Source: Flavobacterium sp. LC2016-23
GTDB taxonomy: Bacteria; Bacteroidota; Bacteroidia; Flavobacteriales; Flavobacteriaceae
Reading direction: 5' to 3'
DNA length: 64,000 bases
NCBI RefSeq assembly: GCF_009674775.1
Contig: NZ_WKKE01000019.1
Location: 1 to 64,000 of the forward strand
Below the pieces are notes generated by a model. That model was not told where the DNA came from. It did not search any database and saw nothing but the letters and a program-made list of their open reading frames with translations. Below, one piece after another: positions 8,398 through 16,563 of the stretch (position 1 is its first letter; every line of letters begins with the position of its first letter). A program made the position numbers and the translations under genes.

Positions 8398-8973
8398 ATG
8401 AAAATATTTTCACTATTAAAATTGACACTGCTTACCGTAATTCTGTTTGCAGTTATTTATCCCCTTGCGATTTACGGAATTGCACAATTTGCTCCGAATC
8501 ACGGGAAAGGAGAAACGATTTCGGTTAACGGAAAAGTGGTTGGCTACCAAAAAATAGGTCAGAAATTCGACAAATCGAATTATTTCTGGGGAAGACCTTC
8601 GGCTGTGGATTATAACGCTGCCGGAAGTGCCGGAAGTAATAAAGGACCAGGCAATGCTGAATATTTGGCTTTGGTTCAAAAAAGAATCGATACGTTTTTA
8701 ATTGTTCATCCTTATTTGAAAAAATCGGAGATCCCGTCAGATATGGTAACGGCTTCCGGTAGTGGACTGGATCCGAATATTTCACCGGAAGGTGCTTTGA
8801 TTCAGGTGAAACGTGTTGCCAAAGAAAGAAAATTAGCAGAAGACAAAGTAAAAGCTTTGGTTGAATCTAAAATTAATACGGCTGTTGTTGGACCTGAAAC
8901 CGTTAATGTTTTGGAATTGAATGTGGCTTTGGATGAGCTTTCTAAGAAAGGTTCTCAGATTCTAAGTCGCTAA
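8398..8973 (+). CDS. kdpC: Potassium-transporting ATPase subunit KdpC
   Basis: A 191-residue protein with one N-terminal membrane helix (about residues 8-28) and a periplasmic domain. KdpC assists assembly and nucleotide affinity of the KdpFABC pump. Family motifs are clear: YFWGRPSAVDYNAAGSAGSN near residues 60-80, SGSGLDPNISPEGA near 120 and the VNVLELN motif near 170. It ends the structural kdp genes, and a palindrome 15 bp downstream could punctuate the transcript before the outer-membrane gene. Confidence 0.96.
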   Translation: MKIFSLLKLTLLTVILFAVIYPLAIYGIAQFAPNHGKGETISVNGKVVGYQKIGQKFDKSNYFWGRPSAVDYNAAGSAGSNKGPGNAEYLALVQKRIDTFLIVHPYLKKSEIPSDMVTASGSGLDPNISPEGALIQVKRVAKERKLAEDKVKALVESKINTAVVGPETVNVLELNVALDELSKKGSQILSR

Positions 8974-8987
8974 GATCCTAAGGTTTC

Positions 8988-9020
8988 AAACCCGACAGGT
9001 TTTTAAAACCTGTCGGGTTT
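8988..9020. repeat. 33-bp palindrome (CCGACAGG family), copy 2
   Basis: Perfect inverted repeat with arms AAACCCGACAGGTTTT around one T. It has the same core as the palindrome at 536-566, 8.4 kb away, with the longer arms ending in an extra A/T pair. It lies between kdpC and the porin-like gene and may act as a weak terminator. Confidence 0.7.
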
Positions 9021-9148
9021 GAAAACCATTGCCACCAGTTTGTGTGATTTCTCCTTCGTCGAAATGACAACCCGGAAGGCAAAATAAATTACTGTAAGGT
9101 TTGAAAATCTTGCAGGGAAAACCAAAAGCCCTTTTTTACCCCAAAGGC

Positions 9149-9227
9149 CTAGCCCCGATAGAAACGAAAATCCTTTTGTGTGGGGGTTCCGCACAAAAGA
9201 TTGTAGTGGATAGCGGGAAATAGCTCC
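9149..9227. repeat. Structured dispersed intergenic element, copy B
   Basis: A 79-bp homologue of the element at 358-435 with conserved ends (CTAGCCCCGATAGAA and GATAGCGGGA, then AGCTCC). The central hairpin is TTTTGTGTGG with CCGCACAAAA. Compared with copy A the stem bases have changed on both sides while pairing is kept. Confidence 0.6.
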
Positions 9228-9298
9228 TAAAAAATCTACTAATAAAAACCAATGAGAACGAGATTGCTTTCGTGCCGTCGAACAGGTCGTTCCTCTCA

Positions 9299-10387
9299 AT
9301 GAAAAACAAAATGAAAAAAATAATACTTACTGCTTTAATCGCTTTCGGTTATAGCCATTTACACGCTCAGGAAGAAACAAAAAGTCCGTTTACATTTTCA
9401 GGATATGCAGACGTTTATTACAGTTATGATTTTGCAAAACCTGAAAATCATACACGTCCCGGCTTCTTTTACAATTATAATAAAAGCAATGAAGTGAACC
9501 TTAATTTAGGTTTGGCAAAAGTGAATTACTCAAAAGATAATGTTCGTGGAAATTTTGCCTTAATGGCCGGAACCTATGCCGAATACAACATGACTGCCGA
9601 ACAGGGTTTGTTGAAAAATGTATACGAGGCGAATGTGGGTGTGAAGATTTCGCAAAGCCATAATTTATGGATTGATGCGGGAATTATGCCGGCGCACATT
9701 GGTTTTGAAAGTGCGATTGGGAAAGATTGCCAGACTTTAACGAGAAGTATTCTGGCGGAGAATTCTCCGTATTATGAAACAGGAGTTAAAATAGGCTATA
9801 CCTCAGCATCCGGAGCATGGTATCTAGCCGGAATGTATTTGAATGGCTGGCAGCGTACCCAGAAAGTAGAAGGCAACCATACGCCTGCTTTTGGAACACA
9901 GGTTACCTACAAACCATCCGACAGGATTGTATTAAACTGGAGTACTTATGTCGGAAATGAACAACCGGATACCGATAAAAAATGGCGTTATTTTAATAAC
10001 TTTTACGGACAGTTTAAAGTAACGGATAAAACAAATATAACAGCCGGTTTTGATGTTGGTTCGCAACAAGCGGCTAAAAGCAGTACTAAATACGACACCT
10101 GGTTTTCGCCTGTTTTGATTCTGCAATACAAACCTACTGATAAAATCCAGTTAGCGGCCCGTGGCGAATATTACAGTGATGAAAAAGGGGTGATTATCGC
10201 AACAGAAACTCCAAATGGTTTTAAAACTTACGGATTTTCAGCTAACTTTGATTACTTAGTTACTGATAATGTAATGTTTAGAATAGAAGCCCGAAATCTT
10301 TCGAGTAAAGATGAAATATTTACAAAAGACAATCTTCCAACGGATACGAATACGTTTGTAACGACTTCGCTGGCAATTTCTTTCTAG
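9299..10387 (+). CDS. Outer-membrane beta-barrel protein (porin-like) in the kdp cluster
   Basis: A secreted protein of about 362 residues. It has a signal peptide (MKNKMKKIILTALIAFGYSH, cleaved near HAQ-EE) and then repeated amphipathic strands rich in Tyr, Asn and Gly, such as SGYADVYYSYDF and SANFDYLVTDNVMFRIEARN, ending in a C-terminal strand FVTTSLAISF with the terminal Phe typical of outer-membrane barrels. I start it at 9299, since the upstream ATG at 9272 would put nine polar residues before the signal peptide; 9311 is also possible. Its place between kdpC and kdpD suggests a potassium-responsive outer-membrane channel, but substrate is unknown. Confidence 0.8.
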   Translation: MKNKMKKIILTALIAFGYSHLHAQEETKSPFTFSGYADVYYSYDFAKPENHTRPGFFYNYNKSNEVNLNLGLAKVNYSKDNVRGNFALMAGTYAEYNMTAEQGLLKNVYEANVGVKISQSHNLWIDAGIMPAHIGFESAIGKDCQTLTRSILAENSPYYETGVKIGYTSASGAWYLAGMYLNGWQRTQKVEGNHTPAFGTQVTYKPSDRIVLNWSTYVGNEQPDTDKKWRYFNNFYGQFKVTDKTNITAGFDVGSQQAAKSSTKYDTWFSPVLILQYKPTDKIQLAARGEYYSDEKGVIIATETPNGFKTYGFSANFDYLVTDNVMFRIEARNLSSKDEIFTKDNLPTDTNTFVTTSLAISF

Positions 10388-10545
10388 CTTTAAGCTATAG
10401 GCTTTAGGCAGTAGGCTTTTAAAAAGTGCTGTTGCCTAAAGCTTACGGCTTATAGCGTAAATTTTAGCTGTAGGCTATAGGCTTTAAGCTGCAGGCTTTT
10501 GAAGAGTTCTGTTGTTTAAAGCTTACAGCTTATAGCATAAAGCAA
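10385..10545. repeat. Tandem ~80-bp repeat in the porin-kdpD gap
   Basis: Two imperfect direct copies (about 10385-10462 and 10467-10545) share GCTATAGGCTTTA, GGCTTTT and AAGCTTACRGCTTATAGC words. Within each copy the ends are roughly complementary, so each can fold into a long hairpin. A related single copy lies between rpoB and rpoC (about 49743-49800). It fills almost the whole gap between two genes. Confidence 0.65.
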
Positions 10546-10550
10546 AAAAA

Positions 10551-11672
10551 ATGGAAAAAGAAAATAACGCACAACACTTTCTTGATTTAATTCAGAAATC
10601 GAGAAAAGGAAAATTCAAGGTCTACATTGGGATGAGTGCCGGTGTGGGAAAAACGTATCGCATGCTTCAGGAAGCCCATTCGCTGCTGAAGAACGGAATT
10701 GATGTAAAAATTGGTTACATCGAAACGCATATGCGAAAGGAAACACATGAGTTATTATTTGGTCTGCCGGTGATTCCGAGGCGGACTATTTTTTATAAAG
10801 GCAAAGAACTCGAAGAACTCGATGTTCAGGCGATTATAAACCTTAGGCCCGAAGTAGTTATTGTAGACGAATTGGCGCATACAAATGTAGAAGGAAGCAA
10901 AAATGAAAAACGCTGGCAGGATGTTTTAGAGATTCTGGAAGCGGGAATCAACGTGATTTCAGCCGTTAATATTCAGCATATTGAAAGTTTAAACGAAGAT
11001 GTAAAACGCATAACCGGCATTGATGTTCAGGAACGAATTCCGGATAATGTTTTGCGAATTGCTGATGAAGTCGTGAATATTGATTTGACCTCAGAGGATT
11101 TGATTGCCCGTTTGAAAGAAGGCAAAATTTATACGCCCGATAAAATCCAGACGGCTCTGACAAACTTTTTTAAATCGGAACAAATCCTGCAATTGCGCGA
11201 ACTGGCTTTGAAGGAAGTTGCCAGTCAGGTAGTTCGTAAAGTAGAAAGTGAAGTGCCGCAGCTACAAGCTTTAAAACATGAAAAACTATTAGCCTGTATT
11301 AGCAGTAACGACAAAACAGCTAAAATTGTAATCCGGAAAGCAGCACGGCTCGCGAGTTACTACAACGGAAGCTGGTATGTAATGTATGTGGAAACACCGA
11401 AAGAAAGCAGTATCAGGATTGCGTTAGACAAACAGCGCCATTTGATTAATAATTTTAAACTGGCCACACAATTAGGCGCAGAAGTCATTAAAACAGAACA
11501 TAAAAATATTGCTGATGCCATTCTGATGATGGTAGAAGAAAAACAGATTACAACTGTCTGCATCGGAAAACCACATTTGAATTTATTTAAAGTAATTTTG
11601 TCAACAACGATTTTCAGACGTTTATTAAACAGACTGTCTTTATCGAATGTTGACCTTGTTATTTTGTCCTGA
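10551..11672 (+). CDS. kdpD: KdpD N-terminal sensor protein without kinase domain
   Basis: A 373-residue protein equal to the cytoplasmic N-terminal half of classical KdpD. It has the KdpD domain with Walker A-like GMSAGVGKT (27-35) and the block VIVDELAHTNVEGSKNEKRW near 105-125, then a universal-stress-protein domain from about residue 245. Classical KdpD is about 890 residues with four membrane helices and a kinase core; here the gene stops cleanly after the USP domain, and no kinase remnants follow. The 153-bp gap leads to an independent histidine kinase. It may sense K+, turgor or c-di-AMP and signal to that kinase. Split KdpD proteins are known in other bacteria. Confidence 0.88.
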   Translation: MEKENNAQHFLDLIQKSRKGKFKVYIGMSAGVGKTYRMLQEAHSLLKNGIDVKIGYIETHMRKETHELLFGLPVIPRRTIFYKGKELEELDVQAIINLRPEVVIVDELAHTNVEGSKNEKRWQDVLEILEAGINVISAVNIQHIESLNEDVKRITGIDVQERIPDNVLRIADEVVNIDLTSEDLIARLKEGKIYTPDKIQTALTNFFKSEQILQLRELALKEVASQVVRKVESEVPQLQALKHEKLLACISSNDKTAKIVIRKAARLASYYNGSWYVMYVETPKESSIRIALDKQRHLINNFKLATQLGAEVIKTEHKNIADAILMMVEEKQITTVCIGKPHLNLFKVILSTTIFRRLLNRLSLSNVDLVILS

Positions 11673-11825
11673 GGAATTAAACCATATTAGTTATATAAGT
11701 TCATTTAAAACTTTAACCGCAAAGAACGCTAAGTTTTCCTGCCTTTAGTTTAATTATGTGTTCGCTTATATTTCCTTATATTACTGATATGATTCAAAAA
11801 AATAAAATGTTTTAAAACAAACATC

Positions 11826-13544
11826 ATGAGAATTAAAACCAAATTAAATCTGGGCGTTGGATTGTTATTTTTAATGATCATCATACTTTCTTTAGTAAGT
11901 GCCTATTCTGTTTTTTTAATAAAAGCAGACACCGAGAATATTCTGAAAGCAAATTACAATACGCTTGAATATTCCAGAAATATGCTTTTGTCGTTAGATG
12001 AAATTAGTACTGATGCTGATCATGCGATTATTACTTTTAAAGAAAATCTACAAAAACAAACTCAGAATATCACGGAGTACGGAGAGAAAAAAGTAACGGA
12101 TAACCTGAAGGGAAATTTTGCTCTTTTAGAAAAAAACAATATCGATGAAGCTGCCAAAACACAGATCAGGAAAGATATTTTTGAGATTATGAAACTCAAT
12201 ATGAATGCCATAAAACAAAAAAGCGATATTGCGAAACATACCGCTGAAAACGCCAATTTACTGATTGCCGTTGTAGGTACTTTATGCTTTCTGATTGCTT
12301 TTAATTTACTGATCAATCTACCGAATAACATCGCAAATCCAATTAAAGAGCTGACACTAAGTATTAAGGAGATCGCCAATAAAAATTATTCCGAACGTGT
12401 ACATTTTACCAATCATAACGAATATGGCGATCTGGCCAAATCGTTTAATACCATGGCGCAAAAACTTCAGGAATACAACAACAGTAATCTCTACAAACTT
12501 TTCTTTGAGAAAAAACGATTGGAGACGCTTATCAATAATATGCACGACCCTATTATTGGTTTAGACAATGAAGGGCTGATTTTGTTTGCCAATGATGAAG
12601 CACTGAAAATTATCGGACTGAAAGCTGAGGACGTAATTTCAAAATCTGCCTCTGCCCTCGCTTTATCGAATGATCTGGTACGTTCTTTAATTTTCAAAGA
12701 AGCGAATGACAATTCAAAAAAACAGCCTTTGAAAATTTTTGCCAACGGTAAAGAGAGCTATTTTGATAAAGAAAAAATCAACATTACCATAACCCCGACA
12801 GGCGAAGAAAAAGAAATCAATATTGGAGATGTGATTATTCTCAGAAATATTACATCTTTTAAAGAGCTTGATTTTGCAAAAACCAATTTTATAGCCACAG
12901 TCTCTCATGAATTGAAAACCCCGATTGCTTCTATAAAACTAAGTTTGCAATTACTGGAAAATACCAAAACGGGCGCCATGAACGAAGATCAGCATCAATT
13001 GGTGGAAAGCATCAAAGAGGACAGTCAGCGCTTATTGAAAATAACCGGCGAATTACTCAATTTATCACAATTAGAAACCGGGAATATTCAATTGAATATT
13101 GAAAAAAGCAATCCGTATCACATTGTAAATTATGCGACGGAAGCTGTAAAAGTGCAGGCGGATCAAAAGCAAATAAAATTAGTCATTGATGCGAATGAAA
13201 ATTTACCGGATGTAAAAGCAGACAGCGAAAAAACAGGCTGGGTTTTAATCAATTATTTATCAAATGCTATTACGTATTCTTCTGAAAAAAGTACTATTAC
13301 CATTAAACTGAAAGAGGAAAACAATCAAATCTTATTTCAGGTTATTGATACCGGAAAAGGAATTGATGCCCGGTACAAAGACAAGGTTTTTGATAAATAT
13401 TTTCAGATTCCGGGCAGCCAGAAATCAGGCACAGGACTGGGGCTGGCGATCAGCAAAGAATTTATCGAAGCCCAAAACGGAACCATAGGCGTAGAAAGTA
13501 ATTTAGGATTGGGAAGTACCTTTTGGTTTTCATTAAATATTTGA
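11826..13544 (+). CDS. HAMP-PAS sensor histidine kinase next to kdpD
   Basis: A 572-residue inner-membrane histidine kinase. Membrane helices at about 10-32 and 147-170 flank a helical periplasmic domain of about 110 residues. A HAMP linker (about 170-222), a PAS domain (about 235-345), a HisKA dimerisation domain with phospho-acceptor H361 (TVSHELKTP) and an ATPase domain with N box NYLSNAITYS, G1 DTGKGID and G2 GTGLGLA follow. Its position after the kinase-less KdpD and in the same block as the sigma-54 response regulator suggests that it phosphorylates D53 of that regulator in response to potassium limitation. This partnership is inferred. Confidence 0.9.
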   Translation: MRIKTKLNLGVGLLFLMIIILSLVSAYSVFLIKADTENILKANYNTLEYSRNMLLSLDEISTDADHAIITFKENLQKQTQNITEYGEKKVTDNLKGNFALLEKNNIDEAAKTQIRKDIFEIMKLNMNAIKQKSDIAKHTAENANLLIAVVGTLCFLIAFNLLINLPNNIANPIKELTLSIKEIANKNYSERVHFTNHNEYGDLAKSFNTMAQKLQEYNNSNLYKLFFEKKRLETLINNMHDPIIGLDNEGLILFANDEALKIIGLKAEDVISKSASALALSNDLVRSLIFKEANDNSKKQPLKIFANGKESYFDKEKINITITPTGEEKEINIGDVIILRNITSFKELDFAKTNFIATVSHELKTPIASIKLSLQLLENTKTGAMNEDQHQLVESIKEDSQRLLKITGELLNLSQLETGNIQLNIEKSNPYHIVNYATEAVKVQADQKQIKLVIDANENLPDVKADSEKTGWVLINYLSNAITYSSEKSTITIKLKEENNQILFQVIDTGKGIDARYKDKVFDKYFQIPGSQKSGTGLGLAISKEFIEAQNGTIGVESNLGLGSTFWFSLNI

Positions 13545-13639
13545 AAATCAAGCAGGAGTTAATATTCGCTTAAGGTTGGGTTAAGCCAAAAATAGTTGAT
13601 CAAATCCTTCGTTATTTTGCTATATAAAGAGAATCAATT

Positions 13640-14404
13640 ATGATTTACAAAACGATTTCCCTGGTATTTCTATTCAGTTTTTTTTCTGTAACAGCACAAA
13701 AAAACGATTCTATTGCTGCAATCGACAGCACTGCAGCGCATCATCTTAAATTCAATTATAAGCAGCTGATTATTCCGGGTGTGTTAATCGGCTACGGCGT
13801 GATTGGCCTTGAAAGTGATCAGCTTTTAAGCTTTAATTCGCAGATTAAAAAAGAAGTGACCGAAGATATTGACGAAAAAATCACCATTGATGATTTCTCC
13901 CAGTATGCACCTGCAGCCTCTGTTTTTGCTTTGAATGCTTTTGGTGTAAAAGGAAAGAACACGATGCGCGACCGGTCTGTAATTTTTGTGACTTCGTATG
14001 TTATTATGGCTTCCACTGTTTTGAGTCTGAAGTCTATTGTACATGAACAAAGACCTGACGGGAGTTCAAATAATTCTTTTCCATCCGGACATACCGCCAC
14101 TGCTTTTGCCGGAGCCGAATTTTTATGGCAGGAATACAAAGACAAATCGATTTGGTACGGAATTGCAGGTTATGCCGTGGCAACAGGAACGGGATTATTC
14201 CGGATTTACAACAACCGCCATTGGTTAACCGATGTTGCGGCCGGAGCCGGAATCGGGATTTTGAGCACTAAAATTGCATATTGGATGAATCCGTACATTA
14301 CCAAAAAACTATTTAAATCCTCTTCTGAACGCAATTCTACCTCCATGATTGCTCCTTTCTATAATGGCCAGCAATATGGATTGAGTTTTGTGAAGGTTTT
14401 TTAG
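13640..14404 (+). CDS. Secreted PAP2-family phosphatase
   Basis: A 254-residue protein with a signal peptide (MIYKTISLVFLFSFFSVTAQ, cleaved near residue 20) and the three type 2 phosphatidic-acid phosphatase motifs: K131-x6-RP (R138), PSGH (148-151) and R188-x5-H194-x3-D198. H151 and H194 would be the catalytic histidines. Enzymes of this family remove phosphate from lipids such as undecaprenyl pyrophosphate or phosphatidic acid at the outer face of the membrane. It follows the histidine kinase by 95 bp on the same strand but has no obvious functional tie. A 20-bp inverted repeat follows. Confidence 0.9.
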   Translation: MIYKTISLVFLFSFFSVTAQKNDSIAAIDSTAAHHLKFNYKQLIIPGVLIGYGVIGLESDQLLSFNSQIKKEVTEDIDEKITIDDFSQYAPAASVFALNAFGVKGKNTMRDRSVIFVTSYVIMASTVLSLKSIVHEQRPDGSSNNSFPSGHTATAFAGAEFLWQEYKDKSIWYGIAGYAVATGTGLFRIYNNRHWLTDVAAGAGIGILSTKIAYWMNPYITKKLFKSSSERNSTSMIAPFYNGQQYGLSFVKVF

Positions 14405-14421
14405 TTTTTTTACGATTGTCA

Positions 14422-14476
14422 CCCTGAGCGGAGTCGAAGGCTGGATCAGGCAAAAGGCCTTCGACTCCGCTCAGGG
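14422..14476. repeat. 20-bp perfect inverted repeat between convergent genes
   Basis: CCCTGAGCGGAGTCGAAGGC (14422-14441) and its exact complement (14457-14476) enclose a 15-base loop. It lies between the PAP2 gene and the oppositely oriented regulator gene and can form a very stable hairpin in either direction, so it could serve as a shared terminator although U-tracts are absent. Its GC content is unlike the surroundings, as expected of a dispersed repeat. Confidence 0.75.
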
Positions 14477-14515
14477 GGACACTCCATTATAAAACCAAAG
14501 CTTAATTGTCAGAAC

Positions 14516-15292
14516 CTAATTCGTACCCGAAGTATTATTCTTAATTTCCAGGACTTCACGTTTCACCTCCAGCAGCAGATCTTTCATACTCTGGGTTTCT
14601 GTTACTTCATGGCGTTTATCGCTGCGGCCAATATTGCACTCGTATTCCCAAATCTCCAGAATATCCGAAGCTTTAACTTCGTAATTCGGATAAAAACGAT
14701 TGTCGGATTCTAAGACCAGGGCATTCTTTTTGTTTTTGTTGAGACGCTTGTAGACCATGCCTTCGTTTTTGGTAATCAGGATATAGGTTTTTCCGTCGAG
14801 CACCTCTCCCAGCCTTTCCACGTAACGGCCAATGATAATGCTTCCGTCTTCGTGTGGCGGCATCGAATCTCCTTCTACCGGAAATCCGCGGTGTTTTCCC
14901 GGTCCTAAAAACGGAAGTGAAACTTGCTGCAGACTCTCGATATATTCCGGATCGGCATATCCGTTCAGGTAACCCGCTTTTGCTTTTTGAGATACAATTT
15001 CAATATAATTCTCGCCAAAACTATCGACTTGTATGGGTAAAATAAGCCGATTGCCTTCTAATTTTATCAGGTTCTCTATATTGATTTTACGAATGTCGAC
15101 AGACAATAATAAATCAATGCTCATATGAAAATATAAAGCAATCTGCTTTAAAATATCATAAGGGGCTTCGGAAGTTCCATCTTCGTATTTAACGTATCTT
15201 CCTCTGGTAATTCTAAGGTTTTCAGCTAATTTCTCCTGAGATATTTTATGCTTAACCCTCAATGCTCTGATGTTATCTGAAAATAGGGACAT
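14516..15292 (-). CDS. LexA/CI-like autocleaving transcriptional regulator (HTH + peptidase S24)
   Basis: A 258-residue protein with an N-terminal XRE helix-turn-helix (about 5-62; ISQEKLAENLRITRGRYVKYE) and a C-terminal S24 domain. A cleavage-type Ala-Gly pair (A106-G107 in KAKAGY) precedes the catalytic Ser (S143 in VEGDSMPP) and Lys (K182 in MVYKRL), with spacings close to LexA. RecA-stimulated self-cleavage and derepression after DNA damage are therefore likely. The gene is divergent from dinB-dnaE-alkB, and the 86-bp region between them carries dyads that would be its operators. A tail of about 40 residues beyond the S24 fold is unusual and possibly a coiled coil. Confidence 0.88.
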   Translation of the reverse strand: MSLFSDNIRALRVKHKISQEKLAENLRITRGRYVKYEDGTSEAPYDILKQIALYFHMSIDLLLSVDIRKINIENLIKLEGNRLILPIQVDSFGENYIEIVSQKAKAGYLNGYADPEYIESLQQVSLPFLGPGKHRGFPVEGDSMPPHEDGSIIIGRYVERLGEVLDGKTYILITKNEGMVYKRLNKNKKNALVLESDNRFYPNYEVKASDILEIWEYECNIGRSDKRHEVTETQSMKDLLLEVKREVLEIKNNTSGTN

Positions 15293-15300
15293 AATTTAAT

Positions 15301-15370
15301 TTGTTATAATTTGGAACAACAAATATAATCATTTTTGTTACAACCTGCGCTAATTTTGTCACTTACAAAA
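15301..15370. promoter_or_regulatory. Candidate operators and promoters of the damage-response cassette
   Basis: Three TTGT/ACAA dyads lie between the divergent genes: TTGTT-N9-AACAA (15301-15319), TTGTTACAA (15335-15343) and TTTTGT-N5-ACAAAA (15354-15370, perfect 6-bp arms). A -7 element TAATTTTG (15351-15358) for dinB overlaps the third dyad, and TATATTTG on the minus strand (15320-15327) fits the regulator gene. Overlap of dyads with both -7 boxes suits mutual repression. Good -33 boxes are missing. Confidence 0.5.
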
Positions 15371-15378
15371 ACAAAAAA

Positions 15379-16560
15379 ATGACACGGGCAATTGTACACA
15401 TGGATTTGGATACCTTTTTCGTATCCTGTGAAAGGTTAACCAACTCACAATTAGAAGGAATTCCCCTGATAATTGGTGGTGGTGATCGTGGCGTTGTAGC
15501 CTCTTGTTCCTATGAAGCACGCCTTTTTGGAGTGCGTTCTGCTATGCCTATTCAAATGGCAATAAAATTATGTCCCCAGGCTAAAATCATCAAAGGCGAT
15601 ATGGAATTGTATTCGCAATTATCGCATGATGTTACCCAGGTACTTCAGGAAAAAGCACCGGTACTGGAAAAAGCAAGTATCGACGAATTCTATCTGGACA
15701 TTACCGGAATGGACAAATTTCACGGAAGTTATAAATGGACGAATGAACTTGCACAATCGGTAATTAAAGAAACCGGGCTTCCGATTAGTTTTTCTTTATC
15801 TGTCAATAAAACGGTTTCTAAAATTGCTACCGGAGAAGGCAAACCAAAAGGGAACCTGGAAATCCCGGAAGGAAATGTACAGGCCTTTTTAAATCCGCTT
15901 TCCATTCAGAAAATACCAATGGTCGGAACTGTGACTTTTCAGCTTTTGTCCCGAATCGGAATCCGCACGATACAAACCCTTTCAGAAATGCCTGCCGAAG
16001 TACTGCAGCGTATGATTGGAAAAAATGGCCTGGATATCTGGAAAAAAGCCAACGGAATTGATCACACGCCTGTAGAACCGTATTCCGAAAGAAAATCGAT
16101 TTCTACCGAACATACTTTTTCTCAGGATACCATCGATATTGTCATGCTAAAATCGATATTGGTCGGTATGGTCGAAAAACTGGCTTTCCAGCTTCGATCC
16201 GAACAATGGCTCACCTCAACGATTACCGTTAAAATACGTTACGCCAATTTTGATACCGAAACCAAACAATGCAAAATTGCGTATACTTCAGCCGACCATA
16301 TCCTAAACAAAAATGTAAACGAATTATTTGATAAAGTCTACCAACGACGGATGCGCATTCGCCTGATCGGTATTCGCTTCAGCGGACTCGTTCGCGGCAC
16401 GTACCAAATTGATCTTTTCGAAGACACACAGGAAATGTTATCCCTTTATGCAGCCATGGATAAAATGAAAAACAGGTATGGTTTTGATGCCGTAATGCGT
16501 TGCGCCGGAGCTTCCTTTAAACCGAATAACAAAGACGAAATTTTAAAACGTATCAAATAA
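15379..16560 (+). CDS. dinB: DNA polymerase IV (Y family, DinB)
   Basis: A 393-residue translesion DNA polymerase. The palm carries the metal-binding carboxylates: D9 in HMDLDTFF and D102-E103 in KASIDEFYLD, so it should be catalytically active, unlike ImuB-type relatives. The thumb, with a helix-hairpin-helix near residue 185, and the little-finger domain are complete. No clear C-terminal clamp-binding motif beyond FDAVMRCAGASF is visible. It starts the operon dinB-dnaE-alkB, with 3 bp between dinB and dnaE. Damage-induced mutagenic synthesis is the likely role, controlled by the divergent S24 regulator. Confidence 0.93.
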   Translation: MTRAIVHMDLDTFFVSCERLTNSQLEGIPLIIGGGDRGVVASCSYEARLFGVRSAMPIQMAIKLCPQAKIIKGDMELYSQLSHDVTQVLQEKAPVLEKASIDEFYLDITGMDKFHGSYKWTNELAQSVIKETGLPISFSLSVNKTVSKIATGEGKPKGNLEIPEGNVQAFLNPLSIQKIPMVGTVTFQLLSRIGIRTIQTLSEMPAEVLQRMIGKNGLDIWKKANGIDHTPVEPYSERKSISTEHTFSQDTIDIVMLKSILVGMVEKLAFQLRSEQWLTSTITVKIRYANFDTETKQCKIAYTSADHILNKNVNELFDKVYQRRMRIRLIGIRFSGLVRGTYQIDLFEDTQEMLSLYAAMDKMKNRYGFDAVMRCAGASFKPNNKDEILKRIK

Positions 16561-16563
16561 ATC

